Shown piece after piece: positions 40,166-49,722 of a DNA stretch of 64,000 bases (position 1 is the first letter of the stretch; each line of letters starts with the position of its first letter). The notes beneath the pieces are model-generated. The model saw only the letters and a program-made list of their open reading frames with translations, ran no database searches and was not told the origin of the DNA. Made by a program: the position numbers and the translations under genes. Source of the stretch: Paraburkholderia ultramafica (GTDB taxonomy: Bacteria > Pseudomonadota > Gammaproteobacteria > Burkholderiales > Burkholderiaceae); contig NZ_CADIKK010000007.1 of NCBI RefSeq assembly GCF_902859915.1, forward strand, positions 62,001 through 126,000, written 5' to 3'.

Positions 40166-41365
40166 TCAATGCGCCGCGCGGGCCGGCAGCCGCAGATGGT
40201 TCCACGCCGCCAGTCCCGCGAACACGATCCCGGCCACGCTGACGCCGAGCCATCCCAAAGCCGGCCAGACCGCCGCGCCGACCCCCGAGCCGAGTGCTCC
40301 GCCGATGAAATACGCGACCATGTACACCGTATTCACGCGGCTGCGTGCGTCGGGCTTCAGCGCGTAAATGCGCGATTGATTGGAAATCTGCGCGGCCTGC
40401 ACGCCGATGTCGAGCACGATCACGCCGACCACCAGCCCGGCAATGCTCTTCGCCGACGCGCCGAACACGACGAATGCAAGCGCCACCAGCACGATCGAGA
40501 CGGTGATGATCGCGCGCGGTCCGCGGCGGTCGGCAAACTTGCCGGCGAGCGGCGCGGCCAGCGCCCCCGCCGCGCCGACGATGCCGAACAGCCCGGCCGC
40601 CTGCGGCCCGAGATGAAACGGCGCGCCCGCCAGCAGCAACGCCAGCACCGACCAGAAGATGCTGAACGCGGCGAACAGCGCCGCGCCGGTCAGCGACGCT
40701 TCCCGCAGCGCACGATGCTCGACCACCAGATGCCACATCGATAGCAGCAGCTTGCCGTACGGCAGCTTCGAGGTCGGCTGGCTGTTCGGCAAACGCAGGA
40801 TGATCACCACCGCCAGCGCCAGCAACGCGACGACCGACGCGCCGAACACCGCGCGCCAGCCGAAATATTCGGCGATCACGCCTGACGCGGTCCGCGCCAG
40901 CAGAATCCCCAGCAGCAAACCGCTCATCACCATGCCGACCGCGTGGCCGCGCCCGGAAGGCGGCGCGAGTTCGGCCGCGAACGGCACCGCCTGCTGCGCG
41001 ATGGTGGCGAGCACACCGATCGCCAGACTCGCGACGATCAACACCGACAGCGTCGGCGCCGCCGCCGCCACGACGAGCGCGACGCACATGCCGACGATCT
41101 GCAGCAGGATCAGACGGCGCCGGTCGAAGCGGTCGCCGAGCGGCGCCAGCAGCAGCATGCCGGCGGCGTAGCCGAGCTGCGTGACGGCCGGCACCACGCC
41201 GACCCACGACGCGCTGCCAGGAAACGACTGGCGGAAGTTGGCGAGCAGCGGCTGGTTGAAATAGATGTTCGCGACCGAGACGCCAGCGATGGTGGCGAGC
41301 AGAAATAGCAGACCGCGCAACGACCGGTCGGCGGAAGCGGGAGTGGAAGTGTCGGAAGTTGACAT
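40166..41365 (-). CDS. MFS transporter
   Basis: 399 residues from the ATG at 41365 (an ATG at 41407 is also in frame). Twelve membrane helices; the loop motif GDRFDRRRL after the second helix and GKFADRRGPRA after the eighth are the two MFS signatures. The opening SVANIYFNQPLLANFRQSFPGS places it with the YbcL/AraJ-like exporters. The substrate is unknown. It is convergent with the receiver gene, with only 65 bases between them. Confidence 0.85.
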   Translation of the reverse strand: MSTSDTSTPASADRSLRGLLFLLATIAGVSVANIYFNQPLLANFRQSFPGSASWVGVVPAVTQLGYAAGMLLLAPLGDRFDRRRLILLQIVGMCVALVVAAAAPTLSVLIVASLAIGVLATIAQQAVPFAAELAPPSGRGHAVGMVMSGLLLGILLARTASGVIAEYFGWRAVFGASVVALLALAVVIILRLPNSQPTSKLPYGKLLLSMWHLVVEHRALREASLTGAALFAAFSIFWSVLALLLAGAPFHLGPQAAGLFGIVGAAGALAAPLAGKFADRRGPRAIITVSIVLVALAFVVFGASAKSIAGLVVGVIVLDIGVQAAQISNQSRIYALKPDARSRVNTVYMVAYFIGGALGSGVGAAVWPALGWLGVSVAGIVFAGLAAWNHLRLPARAAH

Positions 41366-41579
41366 GGGAGCGGCGGGTCGACGGACCGGCCCATGCGCGG
41401 TCCTCAAGCGTGCCGATCATACCGGAGCGGGGCGGATCGTGCTGACGGTCACGAACTTCGCGAAAAGCGCGGCCACTGCTAGCCCCGCGCTGCCAAATTG
41501 AGATAGTCGTTCGGCTTTAGTTCGTAAAATCGGCGCGCCCGGCCGAACCGCTGACACGCCCGCTCACACGACCCACTTG

Positions 41580-42065
41580 ATGACCCCGACCATGAAACCC
41601 GTACCGCGACTGATCGGCGGCTGGCTGCTCCTCGCGTTGATCGGCCTCGCGGCGTGGACGCTTATGACCGCCATCTCGGTGCGCGATCCGCTCAAGCTGA
41701 TGCTCGAATGGGAACTGCTGGATGTGTTCATCCGTCATGAAACGCACCGCTGGTATCGCATCGTGATTGTGCTCACGGGGCTCGACGCGCTGATCGGCGG
41801 GTTCATCGTGGCAGGGGCAGGGTGGCTCGCGCTGCTCGTATGGCGCAGGGCGGCGCGCTTTCCGGCGCAGGTGCAAGTGTGGCTGTTCGCGGTCGTCGTG
41901 ATGCGCGCCGGCGCGTATCTGTTCGGCGACACCATGAGCCGCGCGATCGGCATCGGGATCGCGATCCCGGCCGACGGTTTTGTTCAGGCCGTGATTGCCG
42001 CCGCGCTCGGGATACCGTATTTCAGGTTGTCCCGGCGCGTGCGCGAAACCTTCATCAACGCGTGA
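41580..42065 (+). CDS. DUF2569 family membrane protein
   Basis: 161 residues with four hydrophobic helices; PRLIGGWLLLALIGL at the start matches the DUF2569 pattern. The function is unknown. TTG 41577 directly precedes ATG 41580; the ATG is taken. It is a single gene, convergent with the phosphodiesterase gene, with only 10 bases between the stop codons. Confidence 0.75.
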   Translation: MTPTMKPVPRLIGGWLLLALIGLAAWTLMTAISVRDPLKLMLEWELLDVFIRHETHRWYRIVIVLTGLDALIGGFIVAGAGWLALLVWRRAARFPAQVQVWLFAVVVMRAGAYLFGDTMSRAIGIGIAIPADGFVQAVIAAALGIPYFRLSRRVRETFINA

Positions 42066-42075
42066 GCGGGCACGC

Positions 42076-42903
42076 TCAGTCGATCAATTCGCCTTCGGAC
42101 TCGTAGAACGGATAAGGCCCGTCGGCGGCCTCCACATACGCGTGGTGCGTGACGATGCCGGTGGCCGGATCGTAGCGATGCAGCGCATACGCGGGCGGCT
42201 CCATGACGAACGCCGACGGCGCGTCGTCGCGCAGATCGAGTCCGACCTGGTGCGCGGGCGACGACACCGCCGACGCGATCGTGCCGCCAAAGCGCACGAA
42301 CATCGGCCGATGCACATGCCCGCAGATCACCCGCTCCACATTCGGATAACGCGCGATCAACGCCGCGAGCTTGTCGGCCGCGGCGGGGTCGAGCCGCAGT
42401 TCATCCATATGGGCGATCCCGCAGACGAACGGCGGATGATGCAGCGCCACCACCGTCGGCTTGCCTTGGGCTGCATCGAGTTGTGTCGCGAGCCACGCGA
42501 ACCGCGCGTCGCACAGATTGCCGGCGCTTTCGCCCGGCACCATCGAATCGAGAGCGATCACGCGCAGCGGTCCGACATCGAGCGCGTATTGCACGAACTC
42601 TCCGCCGCTGCGCAATTCCGCGCGCTCGGGAAACGCCGCGCGCAACGCGGCGCGTTCATCGTGATTGCCGACCATCAGGAAGTACGGGATCGCGAGCGGC
42701 GCGAGCAGGGTCTTCAGATGCTCGTACTGTTCAGGGTCGCCCTGGTCGACGAGGTCGCCGGTGATGATCACCGCGTCGGGACGCGGTTCGAGTGCATTGA
42801 GCGCGGCGACGCAGCGCTCCAGATACGCACCGGTGTCGACGCGGCGGTAAGCGAGCGCGCCGGGCCGCTTGATATGCAGGTCGCTAATTTGAGCCAGCAG
42901 CAT
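42076..42903 (-). CDS. Calcineurin-like phosphodiesterase (CpdA/GpdQ type)
   Basis: 275 residues. All metallophosphatase motifs are present in order: DLH near residue 8, GDLVDQGD near residue 49, GNHDE near residue 79, HHPPF near residue 154 and GHVHRP near residue 193. Related enzymes cleave cyclic nucleotides or glycerophosphodiesters in the cytoplasm. It starts 44 bases downstream of the ABC ATPase gene on the same strand, so it is probably cotranscribed with an importer; a phosphodiester imported by that system would be a natural substrate. Which one is not visible. Confidence 0.88.
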   Translation of the reverse strand: MLLAQISDLHIKRPGALAYRRVDTGAYLERCVAALNALEPRPDAVIITGDLVDQGDPEQYEHLKTLLAPLAIPYFLMVGNHDERAALRAAFPERAELRSGGEFVQYALDVGPLRVIALDSMVPGESAGNLCDARFAWLATQLDAAQGKPTVVALHHPPFVCGIAHMDELRLDPAAADKLAALIARYPNVERVICGHVHRPMFVRFGGTIASAVSSPAHQVGLDLRDDAPSAFVMEPPAYALHRYDPATGIVTHHAYVEAADGPYPFYESEGELID

Positions 42904-42947
42904 GGGGATGTCCTTTTTATTGCGCGCCAAGACGCGGCGCGGCGTCA

Positions 42948-43994
42948 TTACGATAGCGCAATCAGCGCGTCCTGCGCGATCGAGATGCCGACCGGCGTGC
43001 CGCGCGCCAGTTCGACCCGCCCCGCGACGTCGATCAGCAACGTGTCCGGTGCGGCGCCGCCGATCGTCAGACGCGTGCGTTCGCCGAGAAACGCAGTGCT
43101 TTCGATGCGGCCGCGCAACTGCGCGGTCGCCGGGTCGGCCAGCCAAGCGTCTTCGGGGCGGAAGAAAAGCTCGTGCGCATGGCTTGCATGCGCGGGGTTC
43201 GACGGCAACGGCACGGCGCCGCCGGTCGTCGTCAGCATGCCGTCGCGCCGTTCGCCCGCGAGCCGGTTGATCGTGCCGATGAACTGCGCGACCGTGCGGT
43301 TCGCCGGCCGATAGTAGATGTCGCGCGGCGCGCCGATCTGCTCGATGCGTCCCGCGCTCATCACGACGACGCGGTCGCCCAGTTCCATCGCCTCGGCCTG
43401 ATCGTGCGTCACGTAGATGGTCGTGATGCCCAGCTCGCGCAGCAGCGCATTCATCTCGCTGCGCAATGTGTCGCGCAAACGCGCATCGAGCGCCGTGAGC
43501 GGTTCGTCGAGCAGCAGCACGCGCGGCCGCACCGCGAGTGCGCGAGCCAGTGCCACCCGCTGGCGCTGGCCGCCGGAGAGCTGATCGATGGGTTTGTCGG
43601 CGTGCGCGGCGAGACGCATCATGCCGAGCAGTTCGTCGATGCGTTGCCGTGCGCTGTCGGCCGGCACGCGTTTGATCTTCAAGCCATAACCGATGTTGCC
43701 GCGTACGCTCAGATTGGGAAACAGCGCGTAGCTCTGGAACACCATGCCGACCTGGCGCTTTTCGATCGGCAGCGCGGTGACGTCGTCGTCGCCGAACGCG
43801 ATGCGCCCACCGGCGTCCGGCGTTTCGAGTCCCGCGATCATCCGCAGGGTCGTGGTCTTGCCGCAGCCGGACGGGCCGAGCAACACCAGTGTCTCGCCCG
43901 CGGCGATCGTCAGATCGAGCGGTTCGAGCACGCGGGTGCCGCGAAACGTCTTCGCGCATTGCGTGAGCGTGATGGGAACGGAGTCGGGTTTCAT
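42948..43994 (-). CDS. ABC transporter ATP-binding protein (PotA/FbpC type)
   Basis: 348 residues. Walker A GPSGCGKTT near residue 38, Q-loop VFQSYALFPN, signature LSGGQRQRVALARALA, Walker B VLLLDEPLTALD and the H-loop THD are all present, followed by a C-terminal TOBE domain. It powers the importer made of the two permeases and binding protein upstream. Its start overlaps the end of the permease gene by 4 bases (ATGA), so translation is coupled. The TOBE-type ATPase is shared by iron, thiamine, polyamine and 2-aminoethylphosphonate importers. Confidence 0.92.
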   Translation of the reverse strand: MKPDSVPITLTQCAKTFRGTRVLEPLDLTIAAGETLVLLGPSGCGKTTTLRMIAGLETPDAGGRIAFGDDDVTALPIEKRQVGMVFQSYALFPNLSVRGNIGYGLKIKRVPADSARQRIDELLGMMRLAAHADKPIDQLSGGQRQRVALARALAVRPRVLLLDEPLTALDARLRDTLRSEMNALLRELGITTIYVTHDQAEAMELGDRVVVMSAGRIEQIGAPRDIYYRPANRTVAQFIGTINRLAGERRDGMLTTTGGAVPLPSNPAHASHAHELFFRPEDAWLADPATAQLRGRIESTAFLGERTRLTIGGAAPDTLLIDVAGRVELARGTPVGISIAQDALIALS

Positions 43995-44959
43995 CGCGTG
44001 TTGATGGATTTCGAAGCGGACTTTGCTGAAGAAGCGGCTCCGCGTGGTTGCGCCGCGCTGCGCTGGCCGGTCGCATCGACGCCGAGCCACTGCATCGCGA
44101 CGAGCAAGGGCATCGTCATGATGAAGAACAGGATCGTGTACGCGCTGCCGATTTCGATGCGCAACGACGCGTAGGTGTCGGCGAGGCCGACCGGCAGCGT
44201 CTTCGTGTCGGGCGTGTGCAGCATCCACGTGAGGTTGAATTCGCCGATCGACAGCGTCAGCACCGCCAGCGCGCCGGCGACGATGCCCGGCCTCGCGTTC
44301 GGCAGCACGATCGTCACGAAGCGTGTGACGAAGCTCGCGCCGAGACTCGCCGCGCCTTCTTCGAGCGTGCGCAGATCGCTGCTCGCGCACACCGCGGCGA
44401 CCGCGCGCACCATGAAGGGCAGCGTGAACACCACATGCCCGACGACGATGAACGCGACGCTCATCCGGAACGCCGTGAAGCCGCCGTAGACCACCAGCAG
44501 CGCGAGCGCGGACGCGAGACCGGGCAGCGCGATCGGCAGCACGAGGAACTCTTCGATGATGCGCGACAGTCGCGTCTTGCTGCGCGCGAGCATGTAGCCT
44601 GCGGGCACGCCGGTCAGCAGCGTGATGAGCAAGGTCGCGGCCGCCACTTCGAGCGACAGGAACACCGAGCCGTGATACTGCGTCCACACTTCGGCGAGCC
44701 AGCGCAGCGTCAGTCCGCTGGAGAGACCCTTGAAGTAGTTGACCGTCAGACCGGCCATGATCGACATGACGACCGGCACGATCAGAAACGCGCACAGCAG
44801 CAGCGTGACGAGCCATTGAGCGGCGGCGAGCCAGCTTCTCGCGTCCGGCCAGCGCAGCCGCGAACGCGGTTTGGCCGCGGGCTGCAAAGGGGCAGTGATG
44901 GAATTCATCGAGGTTTTGCGGTCGGGTCCGGACACGCCGGGTTTGGAAACGCCGCTCAT
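43991..44959 (-). CDS. ABC transporter permease, second subunit
   Basis: 322 residues with about six membrane helices and the cytoplasmic coupling motif LEEGAASLGASFVTRFVTIVLPNARPGI (the EAA loop). It forms the membrane channel with the first permease. Its ATG at 44959 overlaps the upstream stop by 4 bases and its stop overlaps the ATPase start by 4 bases. The first 50 residues are polar and poorly conserved, so a later start is conceivable. Confidence 0.88.
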   Translation of the reverse strand: MSGVSKPGVSGPDRKTSMNSITAPLQPAAKPRSRLRWPDARSWLAAAQWLVTLLLCAFLIVPVVMSIMAGLTVNYFKGLSSGLTLRWLAEVWTQYHGSVFLSLEVAAATLLITLLTGVPAGYMLARSKTRLSRIIEEFLVLPIALPGLASALALLVVYGGFTAFRMSVAFIVVGHVVFTLPFMVRAVAAVCASSDLRTLEEGAASLGASFVTRFVTIVLPNARPGIVAGALAVLTLSIGEFNLTWMLHTPDTKTLPVGLADTYASLRIEIGSAYTILFFIMTMPLLVAMQWLGVDATGQRSAAQPRGAASSAKSASKSINTR

Positions 44960-45780
44960 GCGCTGGCCGCCACCGCCGCGCCGCTCACGCTGCGCGCGAA
45001 CGCCAGCACGGCCCACGTGACGAGGCCGAGCACGATCGACAGCCCCGCGGCCGTCACCATGTTCGCGTTGAGGGTGAACTCGGTGTAGATCGTCATCGGC
45101 AGCACGTCGATGTCGGTGGCGAGCGTGAAGGCGGTGCCGAATGCGCCCATCGCCGTGGCGAAGCACACCGCGCCCGCCGCGATCAGTCCCGGCGACAGCG
45201 CGGGCAGCACGATGTCGCGCGTGATGCGCCACGGCGATGCGCCAAGCGAGCGCGCGGCTTCTTCGAGCGACGCGTCGAGCTTGGTCGCCGACGCCATCAC
45301 GGTGACGATCACGCGTGGAATCGAGAAGTACAGGTAGCCGAGAAACAGGCCGCTCATCGAATACGCGAACACCCAGCGCTCGCCGGTGAGTTTCAGCGAC
45401 AGCGCGCCGATCAGCCCCTGGCGTCCCGCCAGCATGATGACCATGAAGCCGACCACCACGCCGGGAAACGCGAGCGGGAACGTCAGCAGTGCGAGCAGCG
45501 TGCGCTTGAACGCAAACTCGCGGCGTGCGAGCAGCAGTCCGGCGATCACCGACAACACCAGCGTCGCCGCCGTGACCGCCGCGGACAGCACGACGGTCGC
45601 GCCGAGGCTCGACAGGTAGCGCGGATTCGTCAGCATCGCGCGATAGGTGGCGAACGCGTGGCCGTCGCCGCTCAACTGCGCGAGCGCGCCCATCGGCAAC
45701 AGCCAGAACGCGATGAATACCGCCAGCGCCGGCGCGATCAACGCGATGCGCCAGCGCAGCGGGAACGTGATGTCGTTCAA
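44956..45780 (-). CDS. ABC transporter permease, first subunit
   Basis: 274 residues with six membrane helices and an EAA loop (LEEAARSLGASPWRITRDIVLPALSPGL). The start is placed at a TTG (45780) that overlaps the stop codon of the binding-protein gene (TTGA), because no ATG fits and homology begins there. It is the partner of the permease downstream. Confidence 0.85.
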   Translation of the reverse strand: MNDITFPLRWRIALIAPALAVFIAFWLLPMGALAQLSGDGHAFATYRAMLTNPRYLSSLGATVVLSAAVTAATLVLSVIAGLLLARREFAFKRTLLALLTFPLAFPGVVVGFMVIMLAGRQGLIGALSLKLTGERWVFAYSMSGLFLGYLYFSIPRVIVTVMASATKLDASLEEAARSLGASPWRITRDIVLPALSPGLIAAGAVCFATAMGAFGTAFTLATDIDVLPMTIYTEFTLNANMVTAAGLSIVLGLVTWAVLAFARSVSGAAVAASA

Positions 45781-46859
45781 TGCATCACCTGTAGATAGCG
45801 CTCGCCGAAGCTCGACTGCTTCTCTGCCATCTTGCCGAAGTCGACCGGTTTGGCGCGTGCATAGTCGCTGGCCGGCAGGAATTTCGCAGCGGTTTCCGCG
45901 CTCATCGCATTCGCACGCACCGGACGCAGATAGGCGTCGGCCCACAGCTTCTGGCCTTCGTCGGACAACACGAAGTCGAGCACCTTCCTGCCGTTCGCTT
46001 CGTGCGGCGCGCCTTTCACGAGGCTCATCACGTACGGCACCGAGATCGTGCCTTCCCTGGGAATCACGAACTCGACGTTCGCGTGATCCTTGTATTTCGC
46101 GCGGTAGGCGTCGAAATCGTAGTCGAGCAAGATCGGAATCTCACCGGACATCACGCGCGCATACGCGGTCTGCTTCGGCACGATCGGCGCATTGGCCTTC
46201 AGCTTGCGAAACCAGTCGAGGCCCGGCTCGAAGTTATCGAGCGTGCCGCCGAGCGCCTGGTTCACCGCGACCGCGCCCGCATAGCCGACGAATGCGCTCG
46301 ACGGATCGAGGTAGCCGATCATGCCTTTGTATTCAGGCTTGAGCAGGTCGGCCCACGAGCGCGGTACCGGCTTGCCTTCGAGGGCGTCCTTGTTGACGAA
46401 AAAGCCCAGCGTGCCCGAGTGGATCGTGAACCAGTAGCCTTGCGGATCCTTCATGTTGGCGGGGATGTCGTCCCAATGCGCGGGTTTGTACGGCTGGATC
46501 AACCCCTTGTCCTTCGCCTGGAAGGCCGACGAAACGCCGAGATACACCACGTCGGCGACCGGGCTCTTCTGCTCGGCCATCAGTTGTGCGATCGATTGGC
46601 CGGAATTCTTGTTGTCGAACGGCACACGGATGCCGGTCTTCTGCTGGATCGCCTTGATCTGGCTCGCCCAGTCGGCCCATTCGGGCGGGCAGTTGTAGCA
46701 GATTGCGGTTTCGTCGGCGTGGGCCGCTTGCGGCGCGATGGCGGCCAGCGCGGCGCCGGCGACGATCATGCCGGCCGGGAGCGCCGTCGCGGTGACGTGT
46801 GCGAGCCGGCGCCACAGCGGTTTGAGCGACGAAGCGAAGCGTGAGGATGAGCGGATCAC
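45777..46859 (-). CDS. ABC transporter periplasmic substrate-binding protein
   Basis: 360 residues from a GTG at 46859 with GGAGA upstream; an ATG at 46907 is in frame but has less support. The signal peptide ends near AAHADE. The mature protein is of the iron/thiamine/phosphonate SBP class (ICYNCPPEWADWASQIKAIQQKTGIRVPFD, GYLDPSSAFVGYAGAVAVNQALGG, EFVIPREGTISVPYVMSLVKGAP). It starts a four-gene importer that ends with a phosphodiesterase. The ligand is unknown; an organic phosphoester or phosphonate is suggested by the last gene. Confidence 0.85.
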   Translation of the reverse strand: MIRSSSRFASSLKPLWRRLAHVTATALPAGMIVAGAALAAIAPQAAHADETAICYNCPPEWADWASQIKAIQQKTGIRVPFDNKNSGQSIAQLMAEQKSPVADVVYLGVSSAFQAKDKGLIQPYKPAHWDDIPANMKDPQGYWFTIHSGTLGFFVNKDALEGKPVPRSWADLLKPEYKGMIGYLDPSSAFVGYAGAVAVNQALGGTLDNFEPGLDWFRKLKANAPIVPKQTAYARVMSGEIPILLDYDFDAYRAKYKDHANVEFVIPREGTISVPYVMSLVKGAPHEANGRKVLDFVLSDEGQKLWADAYLRPVRANAMSAETAAKFLPASDYARAKPVDFGKMAEKQSSFGERYLQVMH

Positions 46860-47040
46860 TGGGGGTCTCCTGGAGAGGAAGAGAGCGGGTGGTTCGAGGT
46901 GGGCCAATCAAGGGGGCGTGCGAGGCCGGGTGGCGCAGCGTTGCATGAGGGCCACGGGTGCATGCGGGATGCGCAAGCGGTTCGTGCAACTCATGCGGGT
47001 CATGCGCTGTTCATGCAATAGCCCAGGTTCATGGGGCGTG

Positions 47041-48111
47041 TCAGGCCAGCGGCAGCGCGGTGCCCGCTGAAACATACGGCGCCGAAGTTTCAGTACGGCT
47101 CGAAATCGCCGCGATGGTCGCGCCTTCGCGCAAGCTGTGCGGCAAGGTCAGCGCGAGCGATGGGTTGCCGGCTGCGTCGTCGTTGCCGGTGACGCGCGCC
47201 AGCAAGCGCCGCCAGGCCGCACAGCCGATCTCGCGATTCGGCGCGCAGATGCTGGCGAGCGGCGGCGACAGCAGCTCGCCCATCGCGAGGCCGTCGAAGC
47301 CGAGGATCGACATGTCGTGCGGAACCCGCAGACGCGCGCGGCGCAGGCCGCGCATCACGACCATCGCCAGCAGGTCGTTGCTGCAGAAGAGGGCGGTCGG
47401 GCGATTCAGCCCGCTGGTCAGATGCGCGAGCACTGACGGCGACAGTTCATCCGCGTTGAAATCAACTTCGAGCGCCGGCGCGGGCGTCAGACCGGCTTGC
47501 TGCATCGCCTGCGCGTAGCCGAGATGACGCTGGCGGGCGCGGTCCGACGCAGCCAGCGTGCCGGCCAGCATCAGGATGCGGCGATGGCCGTGCGCGATCA
47601 GCGAGCGCACGCCGTCGTACGCGGCGAGCCGGTTGTCGACCGACACCGACGGTCGGCGCACCGTGTCGTTGTGCATCAGCACGTAGAGCAACCCGGCGCG
47701 GTCGAGCTCGTCGAGCAGCGGATGCGTGTCGGCATCGGTGACAGTCAGGATCAGCCCTTCGACGCGCTGTTCGCGCAGCGTTTCGATCGCGTGGCGTTCA
47801 CGCTCCGCGTCGTACTGGGTGGTCATCAGCATGAGCCGGTAGCCTTGCGCCGCCGCGAGTTCGTCGATGCCTTGCAGGCATTCGGCGAACACCGGATTGG
47901 CGAGCGTCGGCAGGATCACGCCGATCAGACGCGTGCGCTCGCCGCGCAACTGCCGGCCGAGCGGGCTGGGACGGAAGTTCAGCGCGTCGATGGATTGACG
48001 CACCTTGTCGAGCGTGATCGGGTTCACGGTGTGCGGCGCATTGATCGCGCGCGAGACCGTGGCAATGGAAAAGCCCGCGTGGGCGGCGACATCTTTGATC
48101 GTCGGGATCAT
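47041..48111 (-). CDS. LacI-family transcriptional regulator
   Basis: 356 residues. The N-terminal helix-turn-helix (TIKDVAAHAGFSIATVSRAINAP) is standard LacI, and the ligand domain is a periplasmic-binding-like fold (LIGVILPTLANPVFAECLQGI, GLILTVTDADTHP, VPHDMSILGFDGLAMGELLSPPLAS). It is placed just upstream of the ABC importer on the same strand (about 180 bases) and so probably controls it. A LacI-like site lies in its own promoter region (48128-48141). The start at 48111 matches the family; no earlier start fits. Confidence 0.9.
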   Translation of the reverse strand: MIPTIKDVAAHAGFSIATVSRAINAPHTVNPITLDKVRQSIDALNFRPSPLGRQLRGERTRLIGVILPTLANPVFAECLQGIDELAAAQGYRLMLMTTQYDAERERHAIETLREQRVEGLILTVTDADTHPLLDELDRAGLLYVLMHNDTVRRPSVSVDNRLAAYDGVRSLIAHGHRRILMLAGTLAASDRARQRHLGYAQAMQQAGLTPAPALEVDFNADELSPSVLAHLTSGLNRPTALFCSNDLLAMVVMRGLRRARLRVPHDMSILGFDGLAMGELLSPPLASICAPNREIGCAAWRRLLARVTGNDDAAGNPSLALTLPHSLREGATIAAISSRTETSAPYVSAGTALPLA

Positions 48112-48127
48112 GGGTTTCCGCTCTGGC

Positions 48128-48141
48128 TGTAAACGTTTTCG
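48128..48141. promoter_or_regulatory. LacI-type operator-like sequence
   Basis: TGTAAACGTTTTCG contains AAACGTTT, the CG-centred core common to LacI-family operators. It sits 17 bases upstream of the regulator start, consistent with self-regulation. The outer bases are only partly symmetric. Confidence 0.45.
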
Positions 48142-48317
48142 TGAACGGATTATCGGGAAGCTTTGTGACTGCCGGATGACTCCGGTTTTGATCGATGCGT
48201 CAGTGCGGGTGGGAGGATGGCGGTGGAATTGCGGCGGGCATTGCCGAGACGATGCGCCGGTTTGGTGCGCCCGCCGGGCAATGGTAGAATTCGCGTCCAC
48301 GCGCGATTGCGACCCCT

Positions 48318-48402
48318 GCCGGGGTGATGAAATTGGTAAACATAGCGGACTTAAAATCCGCCGCTTCACAGCTTGCCGGTTCGAGTCCGGTCCCCGGCAC
48401 CA
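48318..48402 (+). tRNA. tRNA-Leu, anticodon UAA
   Basis: 85 bases with a 7-bp acceptor stem (GCCGGGG/CCCCGGC), encoded CCA, anticodon stem GCGGA/TCCGC and loop CTTAAAA with anticodon TAA at 48352-48354. The long variable arm is that of class II tRNA-Leu, and the T arm is GCCGG-TTCGAGT-CCGGT. It reads UUA codons (UUG by wobble). It follows the LacI gene divergently. Confidence 0.95.
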
Positions 48403-48751
48403 GCGGTCCCAGCGCAAAACGACACGCCTTGCGGCTCATCCAGGCCCGCCACCGGCCAGCGATCGCATACGGGCCTCCACCAGCTACCCCCCATTCGCCA
48501 GAGACCAGGCTTGTCTGCCTAATAGTTCGGCTCGAAGAACGACAGGCATGGAATCGAACGAAGCCGAAGCTTCTTGTTGTGACAATGCGACACATGTCTG
48601 CGGCACTGCGCGAGTAATGCCTTGCAGCTCCACCCGCTCTTGAGCGCCGCCAATCCATCGCGACGCTAATCTGAGCATCAAGCTCCTTAAACTCAACGCA
48701 GCCTTCCCAGCATGCCATAATTACCGCACTCGCGACTTTGGGAGTAACAAA
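48403..48751. other. Spacer between tRNA-Leu and the methyltransferase gene
   Basis: 349 bases, with AT content visibly higher than nearby coding DNA. The last part should hold the promoter of the methyltransferase gene. No integrase, att-like repeat of the tRNA 3' end or other element was seen. Confidence 0.45.
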
Positions 48752-49651
48752 TTGAAAGGAACGGAACTCGATTTGTACACAACGGAGGAGCCTAGCCACT
48801 CCCTCGCGTTCGATCTATTCAAGGACACGTGGTTTTCGAACGTGCCCAACTACGGATTGGGCGCGGCTCCCCATTTCGAGGATGGCCGCATTCAGTGGCT
48901 CGAACGGGCGTGCGGCGGATTTGCCGGCAAGAGCATACTCGAGCTCGGACCGATGGAAGGCGGTCACACTTATATGCTGTCGCAAGGCGGCGCGTCCCGG
49001 GTTCTTGCGGTCGAGGCGAACTCGAAGGCCTTCCTGAAGTGTCTGCTGGTTCAGAATGCGTTGAAGTTCAATGCCGAGTTCATGTTTGGCGACTTCCGCA
49101 AACTCCTCCAGAAACGCGATCAACAGTTCGACCTCATTCTCGCGAGTGGCGTGCTGTACCACATGACCGATCCGGTAGCGTTGCTCGAGGATATGGCGCA
49201 CGCGTCCGATTCGATCTGCATCTGGACTCACTACTTCGACTCCGATGTTGCGCGAACGAATGCAAATATGCAGACGCACATGGACGCCGAGTCGACCCTT
49301 TCCGAATTCCGCGGCCGGCCAATTACGACACATCGGATGAACTATCTTGGGGCCATTGAAAACAAGAAGTTTATCGGTGGCACGGCGCCGCACAGTTACT
49401 GGATCACCAAAGAAAGCCTGTTGACTGTTCTCAAAGAACTCGGCATGACGGTGATCGTTGGAATAGACGATCAGGATCATCCGGCGGGCCCGTCGATCCT
49501 TCTCTATGCGACGCGTCTTCTGAATTTCAACGAAGCAGGTTACCTCGAGCACAATCCCGACGTTGCTGATGCGGTTGCGAACAGGCATTTCACCTCGGGA
49601 GCCGAACACTACATCCGTTACGGACGCGCCGAAGGCCGCGCGCCCGAGTGA
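48752..49651 (+). CDS. Class I methyltransferase-like protein with a C-terminal YLxxNPDV module
   Basis: 299 residues from a TTG at 48752 with GGAG seven bases upstream. The Rossmann SAM-binding motif is ILELGPMEGGHTYML near residue 65, and LILASGVLYHMTDPVALLEDM resembles post-II/III regions of small-molecule or sugar methyltransferases. Residues 257-299 form a separate module with FNEAGYLEHNPDV, then HYIRYGRAEGR, which is repeated twice in the next gene. The acceptor is unknown. The gene may be cotranscribed with the dioxygenase gene 71 bases downstream. Base composition is less GC-rich than the surroundings. Confidence 0.75.
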   Translation: MKGTELDLYTTEEPSHSLAFDLFKDTWFSNVPNYGLGAAPHFEDGRIQWLERACGGFAGKSILELGPMEGGHTYMLSQGGASRVLAVEANSKAFLKCLLVQNALKFNAEFMFGDFRKLLQKRDQQFDLILASGVLYHMTDPVALLEDMAHASDSICIWTHYFDSDVARTNANMQTHMDAESTLSEFRGRPITTHRMNYLGAIENKKFIGGTAPHSYWITKESLLTVLKELGMTVIVGIDDQDHPAGPSILLYATRLLNFNEAGYLEHNPDVADAVANRHFTSGAEHYIRYGRAEGRAPE

Positions 49652-49722
49652 TCGACGCAGGACAGCTCGCATTGGCCCCGCGTGGATTTTCCTGATAGCC
49701 CAAATGTCCCAAAGTCACGCAA

